Positions 1-6,769 of a stretch of 17,428 nt of DNA are shown here, piece by piece. The position numbers and the translations under genes are program-made. Numbering within the stretch: the first letter of the stretch is position 1; every line of letters starts with the position of its first letter. This stretch comes from Prevotella sp. UBA6429 (GTDB taxonomy: Bacteria > Bacteroidota > Bacteroidia > Bacteroidales > Bacteroidaceae), in the NCBI GenBank assembly GCA_002437285.1, contig DJOV01000089.1, positions 44,190 through 61,617 on the forward strand, written 5' to 3'. The notes below the pieces were generated by a model. The model was given only the letters and a program-made list of their open reading frames with translations. It was not told the origin of the DNA and did not search any database.

Positions 1-22
1 ATGTTCTGCATTCGGTTTGCAT

Positions 23-30
23 CATCTTTG
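23..30 (+). promoter_or_regulatory. Possible -7 promoter element for the flavodoxin gene
   Basis: CATCTTTG matches the Bacteroidota -7 consensus TAnnTTTG except at the first base, and is followed by C. It lies 24 bp before the ATG at 55, which would give a short untranslated leader. The expected -33 element falls at the window edge and cannot be judged. Confidence 0.3.
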
Positions 31-54
31 CACACAAACCCATAAGACTGAGAC

Positions 55-615
55 ATGAAGAAGATTTTCAACCTGCTTGTCGTCTGTTGCCTCGCGGCAC
101 TCACGGCTTGCGCACAAAACACAAAAAAGGAGAACAAGAACATGAGCAAATCATTGGTGGCCTACTTCAGCGCGACAGGCACCACGGCTGAAGTGGCAAA
201 GAGACTGGCCCAAGCAGCCGATGCCGATCTGCATGAGATCAAGCCCGAAAAGAGATACACAGCCGACGACCTCGACTGGACCAACAAGCAGAGCCGCTCC
301 ACACTGGAGATGAACGACAGGAAGGGCCGCCCCGCCATCGTCAAGGACCTGCAGCACGTGGAGGCATACGACACGCTCTATGTGGGCTTCCCCATCTGGT
401 GGTACACGGCACCGACCCTCATCAACACCTTCCTCGAGAGCTATGACCTCAAGGGCAAGACCATCATCCTCTTTGCCACATCGGGTGGCAGCACGCCCGA
501 CAAGGCACTCAAGGACCTGAAGACGCAATACCCCGCACTCCACTTCAAGGCAGCTCGCCTGCTCAACGGAGCCAGCGACCAGGAACTCGCACAGTGGGTG
601 AAAAGCCTGCGGTAA
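55..615 (+). CDS. Flavodoxin-like lipoprotein
   Basis: The 186-residue product is a flavodoxin-fold protein expected to bind FMN and carry electrons. Residues 1-19 form a lipoprotein signal peptide: basic MKK, a hydrophobic core and lipobox LTAC with Cys19 as the lipid anchor. The mature domain starts near Met30. SATGTT (39-44) is the FMN phosphate-binding loop. The stretch from GFPIWWYTAP (111-120) through FATSGGS (140-146) is typical of the Flavodoxin_4 family. The family usually lacks a signal peptide, so this version is probably anchored on the periplasmic side of a membrane. An internal ATG at 142, preceded by AAGGAG at 127-132 with 9 bp spacing, would give a cytoplasmic form. I chose the ATG at 55 because it alone includes the intact lipobox. 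The physiological partner is unknown. The fold call is secure; location and role are inferred. Confidence 0.85.
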   Translation: MKKIFNLLVVCCLAALTACAQNTKKENKNMSKSLVAYFSATGTTAEVAKRLAQAADADLHEIKPEKRYTADDLDWTNKQSRSTLEMNDRKGRPAIVKDLQHVEAYDTLYVGFPIWWYTAPTLINTFLESYDLKGKTIILFATSGGSTPDKALKDLKTQYPALHFKAARLLNGASDQELAQWVKSLR

Positions 616-724
616 AGCCACAAGGAAGCGGCGGATGATGCCCCGCGCGCGGCGACAGTGTTAATTAGTCATAAAAATATAGAAAAAGATCCACGCCACA
701 GGCATCCGTCTCACACAATTTTAG

Positions 725-732
725 TAACTTTG
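725..732 (+). promoter_or_regulatory. -7 promoter element for rplU-rpmA
   Basis: TAACTTTG is an exact match to TAnnTTTG and is followed by CGC. No convincing TTTG -33 box is found 19-21 bp upstream. Transcription would begin near 738-742, leaving a leader of about 75-80 nt before rplU. Confidence 0.5.
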
Positions 733-745
733 CGCCCGATTTAGT

Positions 746-794
746 CCGTGGAGGCATGAACAAGCAATGGTTGATGCTACCATTCGCCTTGCGG
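746..794 (+). promoter_or_regulatory. Structured 5' leader upstream of rplU
   Basis: The RNA can form an outer stem 746-755 with 786-794 (CCGTG-AGGC against GCCTTGCGG; nine pairs including two G-U, with G751 bulged). A 10-nt asymmetric internal loop (756-765) separates it from an upper hairpin AATGGT (766-771) / ACCATT (779-784) with a 7-nt loop. No T-tract follows, so it is not an intrinsic terminator. Its place directly between the promoter and a ribosomal-protein operon suggests a binding site for autogenous control by L21 or another regulator. This is an inference from hand folding only. Confidence 0.35.
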
Positions 795-817
795 AAAAAC
801 CCGTTTAAATAATTAAA

Positions 818-1135
818 ATGTACGCAATTGTAGAAATTAACGGTCAGCAGTTCAAGGTCGAGGAGGGCAAGAAGCTCTTCGTTCACCACATGAAGGACAC
901 CGAGGCCGGCCAGACTGTTGAGTTCGACAAGGTGCTGCTCGTCGACAAGGACGGTGCAGTGACTGTCGGCGCACCTGCCGTAGAGGGTGCAAAAGTAGTA
1001 GTAGAGGTGGTGAACCCGCTCGTGAAGGGCGACAAGGTGATTGTCTTCAAGATGAAGCGCCGCAAGGACTATCGCAAGAAGAACGGTCATCGCTCACAGT
1101 TCACAGAAGTTGAAGTAAAACAAGTAATCGCTTAA
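818..1135 (+). CDS. rplU: 50S ribosomal protein L21
   Basis: The 105-residue protein has the usual L21 length. It begins MYAIVEINGQQFKVEEGKK, the family's N-terminal signature. The C-terminal part carries the basic RRKDYRKKNGHRSQFTEV region (about 81-98) that contacts 23S rRNA. L21 is a structural protein of the large subunit and binds 23S rRNA together with L20. The ATG follows an A-rich stretch (TTAAA), which is typical of start regions in this phylum; there is no Shine-Dalgarno motif. It is the first gene of a two-gene operon with rpmA, 17 bp downstream. Control is likely through the promoter at 725 and the folded leader 746-794. Confidence 0.97.
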   Translation: MYAIVEINGQQFKVEEGKKLFVHHMKDTEAGQTVEFDKVLLVDKDGAVTVGAPAVEGAKVVVEVVNPLVKGDKVIVFKMKRRKDYRKKNGHRSQFTEVEVKQVIA

Positions 1136-1138
1136 TCC

Positions 1139-1144
1139 AGGAGG
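1139..1144 (+). promoter_or_regulatory. Full Shine-Dalgarno site of rpmA
   Basis: AGGAGG lies 8 bp before the rpmA ATG at 1153, in the 17-bp gap after rplU. Such a complete anti-16S match is unusual in Bacteroidota, where most starts lack one, and it supports the rpmA start. Confidence 0.7.
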
Positions 1145-1152
1145 TATTCATC

Positions 1153-1443
1153 ATGGCACATAAGAAAGGTCAGACGAGTTCTAAGAACGGTCGTGAGTCT
1201 CACGCTCAGCGACTCGGCGTCAAGATCTGGGGCGGTCAGCAGATCACCGCAGGTAACATCATCGTGCGCCAGCGCGGTAACAAGCACTTCCCAGGCGAGA
1301 ACGTAGGCCAGGGCAAGGACGACACACTGTACGCTCTTGCTGATGGTGTGGTGTATTTCCACAAGGGCAAGCGCGACAAGAGCACCGTCAGCGTGCTCAC
1401 GCCGGAGGCTTACGCTGAGAAGACAAAGCAAGCCGAAGCTTAA
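1153..1443 (+). CDS. rpmA: 50S ribosomal protein L27
   Basis: The 96-residue protein starts MAHKKG, followed by the conserved SSKNGRESHAQRLGVKIWGG segment (9-28) and IIVRQRGNKHFPG (36-48). In L27 the flexible N-terminal tail reaches toward the peptidyl-transferase centre. The tail here starts directly at the mature sequence, without the cleaved extension found in many Firmicutes. Compared with the E. coli protein (85 aa) it has about ten extra C-terminal residues ending EKTKQAEA. It is second in the rplU-rpmA operon and is followed by a strong terminator at 1475. Confidence 0.97.
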   Translation: MAHKKGQTSSKNGRESHAQRLGVKIWGGQQITAGNIIVRQRGNKHFPGENVGQGKDDTLYALADGVVYFHKGKRDKSTVSVLTPEAYAEKTKQAEA

Positions 1444-1474
1444 CACACAACAAAACTTATTCCAAACAAACATA

Positions 1475-1513
1475 GAAGCCTGGTCCGCAAGGATCAGGCT
1501 TCGCTCGTTTTTT
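1475..1513 (+). terminator. Intrinsic terminator of rplU-rpmA
   Basis: A 12-bp stem (GAAGCCTGGTCC 1475-1486 with GGATCAGGCTTC 1491-1502; one G-T pair) is capped by a GCAA tetraloop of the GNRA class. Five bases later comes a run of six T (1508-1513). It lies 31 bp after the rpmA stop codon. Confidence 0.9.
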
Positions 1514-1523
1514 CACCTTTTCC

Positions 1524-1554
1524 TTGGCTGTTCTTAAATATTTTCGTACTTTTG
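1524..1554 (+). promoter_or_regulatory. Promoter of serS
   Basis: TACTTTTG at 1547-1554 matches TAnnTTTG exactly. A TTG (1524-1526) lies 20 bp upstream, in the position of the -33 TTTG box (three of four bases). The spacing fits the Bacteroidota primary sigma factor. Transcription would begin near 1561, about 30 bp before the serS ATG and just after the rpmA terminator. Confidence 0.7.
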
Positions 1555-1591
1555 CCAAAAATAAAAAAGTACAATTCAATCATACAGCACT

Positions 1592-2887
1592 ATGCTTACA
1601 CTTAAACTCATCAGTGAGGAAACTGAAAAGGTCATCAAGGGACTGGAGAAGAAGCACTTCGACGGTGCCAGAGAGGCCATTGAGAAAGTATTGGAATATG
1701 ACAAGCTGCGCCGCGAGAGCCAGCAGAAGCTCGACAGCAACAAGGCGGAGCAGAACAAGCTCTCCAAGCAAATCGGCGCCCTCATGAAGGAGGGCAAGAA
1801 GGACGAGGCCAACGAAGTGAAGACCAAGGTGGCTGAGCTCAAGGCAGCTGACAAGGCCCTGCAGGAGATCATGGACAAGGCAACGGCCGACATGACCAAC
1901 GAGCTCCTCGACATACCCAACATCCCCAACGACGATGTGCCCGAGGGAAAGGACGCCAGCAGCAACGTGGTCATCAAGGAAGACCTGACACACATGCCCA
2001 ACCCTGAGGACGAGGTACTCTGCCACTGGGACTTGCTGAAGAAGTTTAACCTTGTCGACTTCGACCTCGGCGTGAAGATCACCGGAGCCGGATTCCCCGT
2101 CTACATCGGCAAGATGGCTCGCTTCCAGCGCGCACTCGAGGCCTTCTTCCTCGACGAAGCTCGCAAGGCCGGATACACCGAGGTGCAACCGCCCTACGTC
2201 GTCAACCAGGCATCTGGCCTCGGCACCGGACAGCTGCCTGACAAGGAGGGGCAGATGTATCACGCCAACCTCGACGACCTCTACCTCATCCCCACGGCTG
2301 AGGTGCCAGTCACCAACCTCTTCCGCGACGAGATCCTCGACGAGAGCCAGTTGCCCATCAAGTGCTGCGCCTATTCGGCTTGCTTCCGCCGCGAGGCTGG
2401 CAGCTACGGCAAGGACGTACGCGGTCTCAACCGACTGCACCAGTTTGACAAGGTGGAGATTGTGCGCATCGACACACCCGAGCACTCATACGAGTCCTAC
2501 AAGGAGATGCTCGACCACGTGGAGAGCCTGCTCGTCAAGTTGGAACTGCCTTACCACATCCTGCGTCTCTGCGGTGGCGACATGAGCTTCACGTCGTCCA
2601 TCTGCCACGACTTCGAGACATACAGCGCCGCACAGAAGCGCTGGTTGGAGGTCTCATCGGTGTCCAACTTCGAGAGCTACCAGGCCAACCGTCTGCACTG
2701 CCGCTACCGCCGCGCTGACAACAAGAAGATCGAGCTCTGCCACACGCTCAACGGTTCGGCACTTGCCCTGCCGCGCATCGTGGCCACCATCATCGAGAAC
2801 AACCAGACACCGGAAGGCATCCGCGTGCCGAAGGTGTTGGTGCCCTACTGCGGCTTCGACATGCTCGACGACAAGGCTTGCGAATAA
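1592..2887 (+). CDS. serS: Seryl-tRNA synthetase
   Basis: This class II cytosolic synthetase (431 aa) charges tRNA-Ser, and also tRNA-Sec where present, with serine using ATP. Residues about 27-106 form the long Lys/Glu-rich antiparallel coiled coil that recognises the tRNA-Ser long variable arm. The catalytic domain holds motif 1 near YTEVQPPYVVN (195-205), the serine-binding TAE loop (235-237), motif 2 starting CFRREAGSYGKDVRG (264-278) and ending HQFDKVE (283-289), and motif 3 NGSALALPRIVATIIENNQ (387-405). The length is normal for bacteria and no key motif is missing. The gene is a single transcription unit, flanked by its own promoter (1524-1554) and a strong terminator (2903-2946). The ATG at 1592 starts at the expected N-terminus (MLTLKLI) and has no Shine-Dalgarno site. 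Confidence 0.97.
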   Translation: MLTLKLISEETEKVIKGLEKKHFDGAREAIEKVLEYDKLRRESQQKLDSNKAEQNKLSKQIGALMKEGKKDEANEVKTKVAELKAADKALQEIMDKATADMTNELLDIPNIPNDDVPEGKDASSNVVIKEDLTHMPNPEDEVLCHWDLLKKFNLVDFDLGVKITGAGFPVYIGKMARFQRALEAFFLDEARKAGYTEVQPPYVVNQASGLGTGQLPDKEGQMYHANLDDLYLIPTAEVPVTNLFRDEILDESQLPIKCCAYSACFRREAGSYGKDVRGLNRLHQFDKVEIVRIDTPEHSYESYKEMLDHVESLLVKLELPYHILRLCGGDMSFTSSICHDFETYSAAQKRWLEVSSVSNFESYQANRLHCRYRRADNKKIELCHTLNGSALALPRIVATIIENNQTPEGIRVPKVLVPYCGFDMLDDKACE

Positions 2888-2902
2888 AACCGACCATCAT
2901 AC

Positions 2903-2946
2903 GGCAAGCGTACCCTACACGACATAGGGTATGCTTGCCTTTTTTT
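2903..2946 (+). terminator. Intrinsic terminator of serS
   Basis: A 15-bp stem (GGCAAGCGTACCCTA 2903-2917 with TAGGGTATGCTTGCC 2925-2939; one G-T pair) has a 7-nt loop and runs straight into seven T (2940-2946). It begins 16 bp after the serS stop codon. It also covers the ATG at 2931, which argues against that codon being a translation start. Confidence 0.95.
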
Positions 2947-2969
2947 ATTATACAAAAACCTATACGCAC

Positions 2970-5327
2970 ATGAACAAGATAATCAAGAAGGAGCAGTTCT
3001 CCGAGAAGGTCTATTGCCTGGAGGTGGAAGCGCCACTCATCGCACACAGTTGCAAGGCCGGCCAATTCATCATCCTGCGTGTCGACAGCCACAGCGAGCG
3101 CGTGCCCTACACCATCGCCAAGGCCGACGACCACAAGGGAACGCTCACACTGGTGGTGCAGGAGGTGGGTCTCTCTTCGACCAAGCTATGCACGCTCAAC
3201 GAGGGCGACTATGTGCAAGACATCGTAGGACCGCTGGGCAACGCCTCGGAGATCAGGAAGTTCGGAACGGTGGTCTGCGCTGGCGGCGGCATCGGCATCG
3301 CCGCCATACTGCCCATCCTCACCGCGCTGCACGAGGCCGGCAACAGGGTCATCTCCGTGCTCGCAGGACGCACCAAGAACTTGATTATCATGGAAGACGA
3401 CGTGCGTAAGGGCTCCGACGAGGTGATCATCATGACCGACGACGGCTCCTACGGAGAAAAGGGTGTCGTCACCGCGGGCGTGGAGAAGGTCATACAACAG
3501 GAGCACGTGGACCGCATACTGGCCATAGGACCTCCGGTGATGATGAAGTTCACCTCGCTCCTGGCCAAGAAATACAGCATACCCAACTACGTGTCGCTCA
3601 ACACCATCATGGTGGACGGCACGGGCATGTGTGGCGCCTGCCGCCTGACCATCGGTGGCAAGACACAGTTTGTGTGCATCGACGGCCCCGAGTTTGACGG
3701 CGACCAGGTCGACTGGGACGAGATGTTCCAGCGCATGGGCACCTTCAAGGGCGTGGAGCGCGACGAGATGGACCACTACCAGGAGCACGTCTACCCCACC
3801 CCGACACCCCAGCAAGAGGCGGAGCTGACGACGAAGAGCGACGCGAGGGCTGACAGCGCGAAGGCGGAGCCTTGCCCCATCGACGAGCTCACCGACCGCA
3901 ACGCCCCCTGGCGAGCCGACCTGCGCAAGGCCATGACGGCCAAGGAGCGCAAGTCCATCGGGCGCGTGGTGATGCCTGAGCTCGACGCTGACTATCGGGC
4001 CACCACCCGACTGGAGGAGGTCAACCAGGGACTGACCAAGGAGATGGCCGTGCGCGAGGCACACCGATGCCTCGACTGCGCCAAGCCTGCCTGCGTGGAG
4101 GGGTGCCCGGTCAACATCAACATCCCGTCATTCATCAAGAACATTGAGCGCGAGCACTTCCTCGACGCCGCCAAGGTGCTCAAGCAGACGTCCGCGCTGC
4201 CTGCCGTCTGCGGACGTGTCTGCCCGCAGGAGAAACAGTGTGAGAGCCGCTGCATACACCTCAAGATGAACGAGCCGGCGGTGGCCATCGGCTACCTCGA
4301 GCGCTTCGCCGCCGACTATGAGCGCGAGAGCGGCCAGGTGGCGCTGCCTCACATCCAGCCGGCCAACGGCATCAAGGTGGCTGTCGTGGGGTCGGGACCA
4401 TCGGGCCTGAGCTTCGCCGGCGACATGGTGAAGAAGGGCTTTGAGGTCTATGTCTTCGAGGCGCTGCACGAGATCGGCGGTGTGCTGAAATACGGCATAC
4501 CCGAGTTCCGACTGCCCAACCGCATCGTGGATGTGGAAATAGACAACCTGCGCAAGGTGGGCGTGCACTTCCAGACCGACACCATCATCGGAAAGACCAT
4601 CTCGGTGAAGGAACTGGAGGAGAAGGGATTCAAAGGCATCTTTGTAGGATCGGGCGCCGGACTGCCCAACTTCATGGACATACCTGGCGAGAACCTCATC
4701 AATATCATGTCGTCCAACGAATACCTCACACGCGTCAACCTCATGGATGCGGCCAACCCCAAGACCGACACACCGGTCATCCTGGGCAAGAAGGTGCTCG
4801 TGGTGGGTGGCGGCAACACAGCCATGGACTCCTGCCGCACGGCCAAGCGACTGGGCGCTGACGTGACCCTGGTCTACCGACGCTCGGAAAAGGAGATGCC
4901 GGCCCGACTGGAGGAGGTGAAGCACGCCAAGGAGGAGGGCATCCACTTCCTCACGCTCCACAACCCCAAGGAGTATCTCGCCGACGAGAACGGGCGCGTC
5001 AAGGCGGCTGTGCTCGACGTGATGAAGCTCGGGGAGCCCGATGCCTCCGGACGCCGCCGGCCAGAGCCGACAGGCGAGACGGTCACCATGGCGTGTGACC
5101 AGGTCATCGTGGCCGTGGGCGTATCACCCAATCCGCTGGTGCCCAAGTCGATTGCCGGACTGGAGCTCGGACGAAAGAACACCATCGTGGTCAACGACAA
5201 GATGCAATCGTCGAAGGCGGAGATCTATGCCGGCGGCGACATCGTCAGGGGCGGCGCCACCGTCATCCTGGCCATGGGCGACGGGCGACGCGCCGCTGCC
5301 AACATGGCCGAGCAATTGCTCAACTAA
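2970..5327 (+). CDS. NfnAB-like fused NAD(P)H:ferredoxin oxidoreductase (PyrK-type domain + GltD-type domain)
   Basis: This 785-residue cytosolic flavoprotein is a single-chain fusion. Residues 1-265 are an FNR-like NfnA/PyrK module: FAD motif RVPYTIA (44-50), nucleotide-binding GGGIGI (105-110), and a [2Fe-2S] site with Cys221, Cys224, Cys236 and Asp216 in DGTGMCGAC. A Pro/Thr/Ala-rich linker spans about 270-310. Residues 315-785 are an NfnB/GltD module: two [4Fe-4S] cysteine sets (367/370/375/379 and 414/418/424/428), FAD motif VVGSGPSGL (472-480), NADPH site VVGGGNTAMDS (611-621), and C-terminal GGD...AMGDGRRAA. Separate NfnA and NfnB subunits are known to bifurcate electrons between NADH, ferredoxin and NADP+. 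No glutamate synthase large subunit or pyrD is present nearby, which favours this role over GOGAT or PyrK. Databases often label such fusions as dihydroorotate dehydrogenase/glutamate synthase. I chose the ATG at 2970 because the one at 2931 lies inside the serS terminator hairpin. No clear promoter is visible. Confidence 0.88.
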   Translation: MNKIIKKEQFSEKVYCLEVEAPLIAHSCKAGQFIILRVDSHSERVPYTIAKADDHKGTLTLVVQEVGLSSTKLCTLNEGDYVQDIVGPLGNASEIRKFGTVVCAGGGIGIAAILPILTALHEAGNRVISVLAGRTKNLIIMEDDVRKGSDEVIIMTDDGSYGEKGVVTAGVEKVIQQEHVDRILAIGPPVMMKFTSLLAKKYSIPNYVSLNTIMVDGTGMCGACRLTIGGKTQFVCIDGPEFDGDQVDWDEMFQRMGTFKGVERDEMDHYQEHVYPTPTPQQEAELTTKSDARADSAKAEPCPIDELTDRNAPWRADLRKAMTAKERKSIGRVVMPELDADYRATTRLEEVNQGLTKEMAVREAHRCLDCAKPACVEGCPVNINIPSFIKNIEREHFLDAAKVLKQTSALPAVCGRVCPQEKQCESRCIHLKMNEPAVAIGYLERFAADYERESGQVALPHIQPANGIKVAVVGSGPSGLSFAGDMVKKGFEVYVFEALHEIGGVLKYGIPEFRLPNRIVDVEIDNLRKVGVHFQTDTIIGKTISVKELEEKGFKGIFVGSGAGLPNFMDIPGENLINIMSSNEYLTRVNLMDAANPKTDTPVILGKKVLVVGGGNTAMDSCRTAKRLGADVTLVYRRSEKEMPARLEEVKHAKEEGIHFLTLHNPKEYLADENGRVKAAVLDVMKLGEPDASGRRRPEPTGETVTMACDQVIVAVGVSPNPLVPKSIAGLELGRKNTIVVNDKMQSSKAEIYAGGDIVRGGATVILAMGDGRRAAANMAEQLLN

Positions 5328-5366
5328 CAAAAACAAAAGGCCAACAAGGCCACACTACCACAAGAA

Positions 5367-5424
5367 GGAGGATGCGTCCACTTGCCGGCTCGCTCGCCGA
5401 GACCGTCAAAGGGACACATCCTCC
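5367..5424 (+). promoter_or_regulatory. Long inverted repeat / structured leader before the DUF486 gene
   Basis: GGAGGATGCGTCC (5367-5379) pairs with GGACACATCCTCC (5412-5424) over 13 positions with a single mismatch. An inner hairpin CGGC (5386-5389) / GCCG (5396-5399) sits inside. There is no T-tract after it, so it is probably not an intrinsic terminator. It occupies the 126-bp gap between the Nfn-like gene and the transporter pair. It could be a protein-binding RNA, an RNA-processing site or a 3'-end stabiliser. Confidence 0.4.
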
Positions 5425-5453
5425 ATACATTACAATTCAAGATAACACTTATC

Positions 5454-5819
5454 ATGTCTGGCTTTTACACCATCCTACTCTTAATTTGCAGCAACATTTT
5501 CATGACTCTCGCGTGGTACGGCCACCTGCGCCTGCAACAGGCAGGGGTATCGTCAAACTGGCCCCTCATCGGCGTCATCGCCTTCTCATGGGGCATTGCC
5601 TTCTTCGAGTATTGTTGCCAAGTGCCGGCCAACCGCATCGGATTTGAGGGGAACGGGGGGCCGTTCTCGCTCGTGCAGCTGAAGGTGATACAGGAGTGCA
5701 TCTCTCTCGTCGTCTTCGCCGTCATCGCCAACATGCTGTTCCAGGGGCAGAGCCTCCAGTGGAACCACATCGCAGCCTTCGGTTGTCTCATCGCCGCCGT
5801 GTACCTCGTGTTCCTATGA
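5454..5819 (+). CDS. DUF486 family small membrane protein (DMT superfamily)
   Basis: The 121-residue protein has four predicted transmembrane segments (about 3-20, 36-52, 76-93 and 104-120). It carries the family signature EYCCQVPANRIG (52-63). DUF486 proteins belong to the drug/metabolite transporter superfamily and resemble half-size, SMR-like units; no substrate is established. Its stop codon overlaps the start of the following EamA gene (ATGA at 5816-5819), so the two are translationally coupled and may work together. I chose the ATG at 5454 because upstream in-frame ATGs (such as 5382) would add a polar, basic extension lying within the leader hairpin. No promoter of the Bacteroidota type is apparent. 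Confidence 0.88.
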   Translation: MSGFYTILLLICSNIFMTLAWYGHLRLQQAGVSSNWPLIGVIAFSWGIAFFEYCCQVPANRIGFEGNGGPFSLVQLKVIQECISLVVFAVIANMLFQGQSLQWNHIAAFGCLIAAVYLVFL

Positions 5820-6688
5820 AGGCCAGCTATCACATCCTCGCCACCGTCGTGGTGCTCATCTGGGGCGTGACCTTTGTCAACTCCAAACAACTGCTCCTGG
5901 CTGGCATGCAGGCACATGAGATTTTCGTCGTACGCTTTCTCTTGGCCTATCTTTGCATCTGGACCATATCGCCCCGCCGCCTGTGGGCCGACAATTGGCG
6001 TGACGAACTGCGCATGGTGCTCTTGGGCATGACGGGCGGCTCGCTCTATTTCGTCACCGAGAACATGGCTGTCCGCATGGACTATGTGACCAACGTGTCG
6101 TTCATCGTGTGCACCGCTCCCCTGCTCACCACCCTCATCGCCCTGGCTTGCCTAAAAGAGGTCAAGGCCACCCGCAGCCTCATCATGGGTTCGTTGCTTG
6201 CCACTGCGGGGGTGGCCTTGGTCGTGTTCAACGGCCAGGTGGTGCTCAAGCTCAATCCCCTGGGCGACACACTGGCCTTGTCGGCTGCCTTGTGCTGGGC
6301 CATCTACAGCATCCTGCTGCGCGACGTGAGCCACTACAGCGCCACGTTCGTCACGCGCAAAGTGTTTTTCTACGGTCTGGTCACCGTGCTGCCCGTCTTC
6401 ATCTTTCAGCCTTGGAGCTTTCCCCTGCACCAACTGACACGCCCTGTCGTATGGGGCAACCTGGCATTCCTCGGCATCATCGCCAGTTTCGCATGCTTCG
6501 CCCTGTGGAGCCTGACAAGCAAGAAGTTGGGAGCACTGAAAGCGAGCAACTACGTCTACCTCAACCCCATCAGCACCTTTGTGGCAAGCGCGCTCGTGCT
6601 CGACGAGCCGATGACCGTCATGGCCGCCATCGGGTGCGCCTGCATCCTCGTGGGTGTCTATTGGGCCAACAGTCCGAAGCATGGGTAA
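5816..6688 (+). CDS. EamA family (DMT) transporter
   Basis: The 290-residue inner-membrane protein has about ten hydrophobic segments arranged as two EamA repeats (about 5-137 and 150-284). The first shows the usual early WG..F motif (16-20). The second ends with YLNPISTFVAS (248-258) and LDEP (262-265), equivalent to the family's YL.P....LGE region. EamA proteins move metabolites, amino acids or drugs, usually outward; the substrate cannot be read from the sequence. The start overlaps the DUF486 stop by 4 bp (ATGA). A longer in-frame start at 5696 would add about 40 Arg-rich residues inside the DUF486 gene and is rejected. Confidence 0.92.
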   Translation: MKASYHILATVVVLIWGVTFVNSKQLLLAGMQAHEIFVVRFLLAYLCIWTISPRRLWADNWRDELRMVLLGMTGGSLYFVTENMAVRMDYVTNVSFIVCTAPLLTTLIALACLKEVKATRSLIMGSLLATAGVALVVFNGQVVLKLNPLGDTLALSAALCWAIYSILLRDVSHYSATFVTRKVFFYGLVTVLPVFIFQPWSFPLHQLTRPVVWGNLAFLGIIASFACFALWSLTSKKLGALKASNYVYLNPISTFVASALVLDEPMTVMAAIGCACILVGVYWANSPKHG

Positions 6689-6731
6689 GAAAATCTGTAA
6701 TTGGGATAAGCGATGTTTGGATGCAACCTGT

Positions 6732-6739
6732 TACCTTTG
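6732..6739 (+). promoter_or_regulatory. -7 promoter element for the TonB-dependent receptor
   Basis: TACCTTTG matches TAnnTTTG exactly and is followed by C. It lies 30 bp before the ATG at 6770. A TTTG at 6716-6719 is only 12 bp upstream, too close for a standard -33 box, so the upstream half of the promoter is weak or activator-dependent. Confidence 0.5.
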
Positions 6740-6769
6740 CAACATGACAACTAAACCTCACCACCGGAA

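Noticed and set aside
2970..5327. Calling the fusion a glutamate synthase small subunit or PyrK
   Set aside because: There is no large glutamate synthase subunit or pyrD nearby, and both halves match the NfnA and NfnB cluster patterns in order. The general names describe only one half each.
5340..5352. GGCC...GGCC after the Nfn-like gene as a terminator
   Set aside because: The stem is only 4 bp and there is no T-tract.
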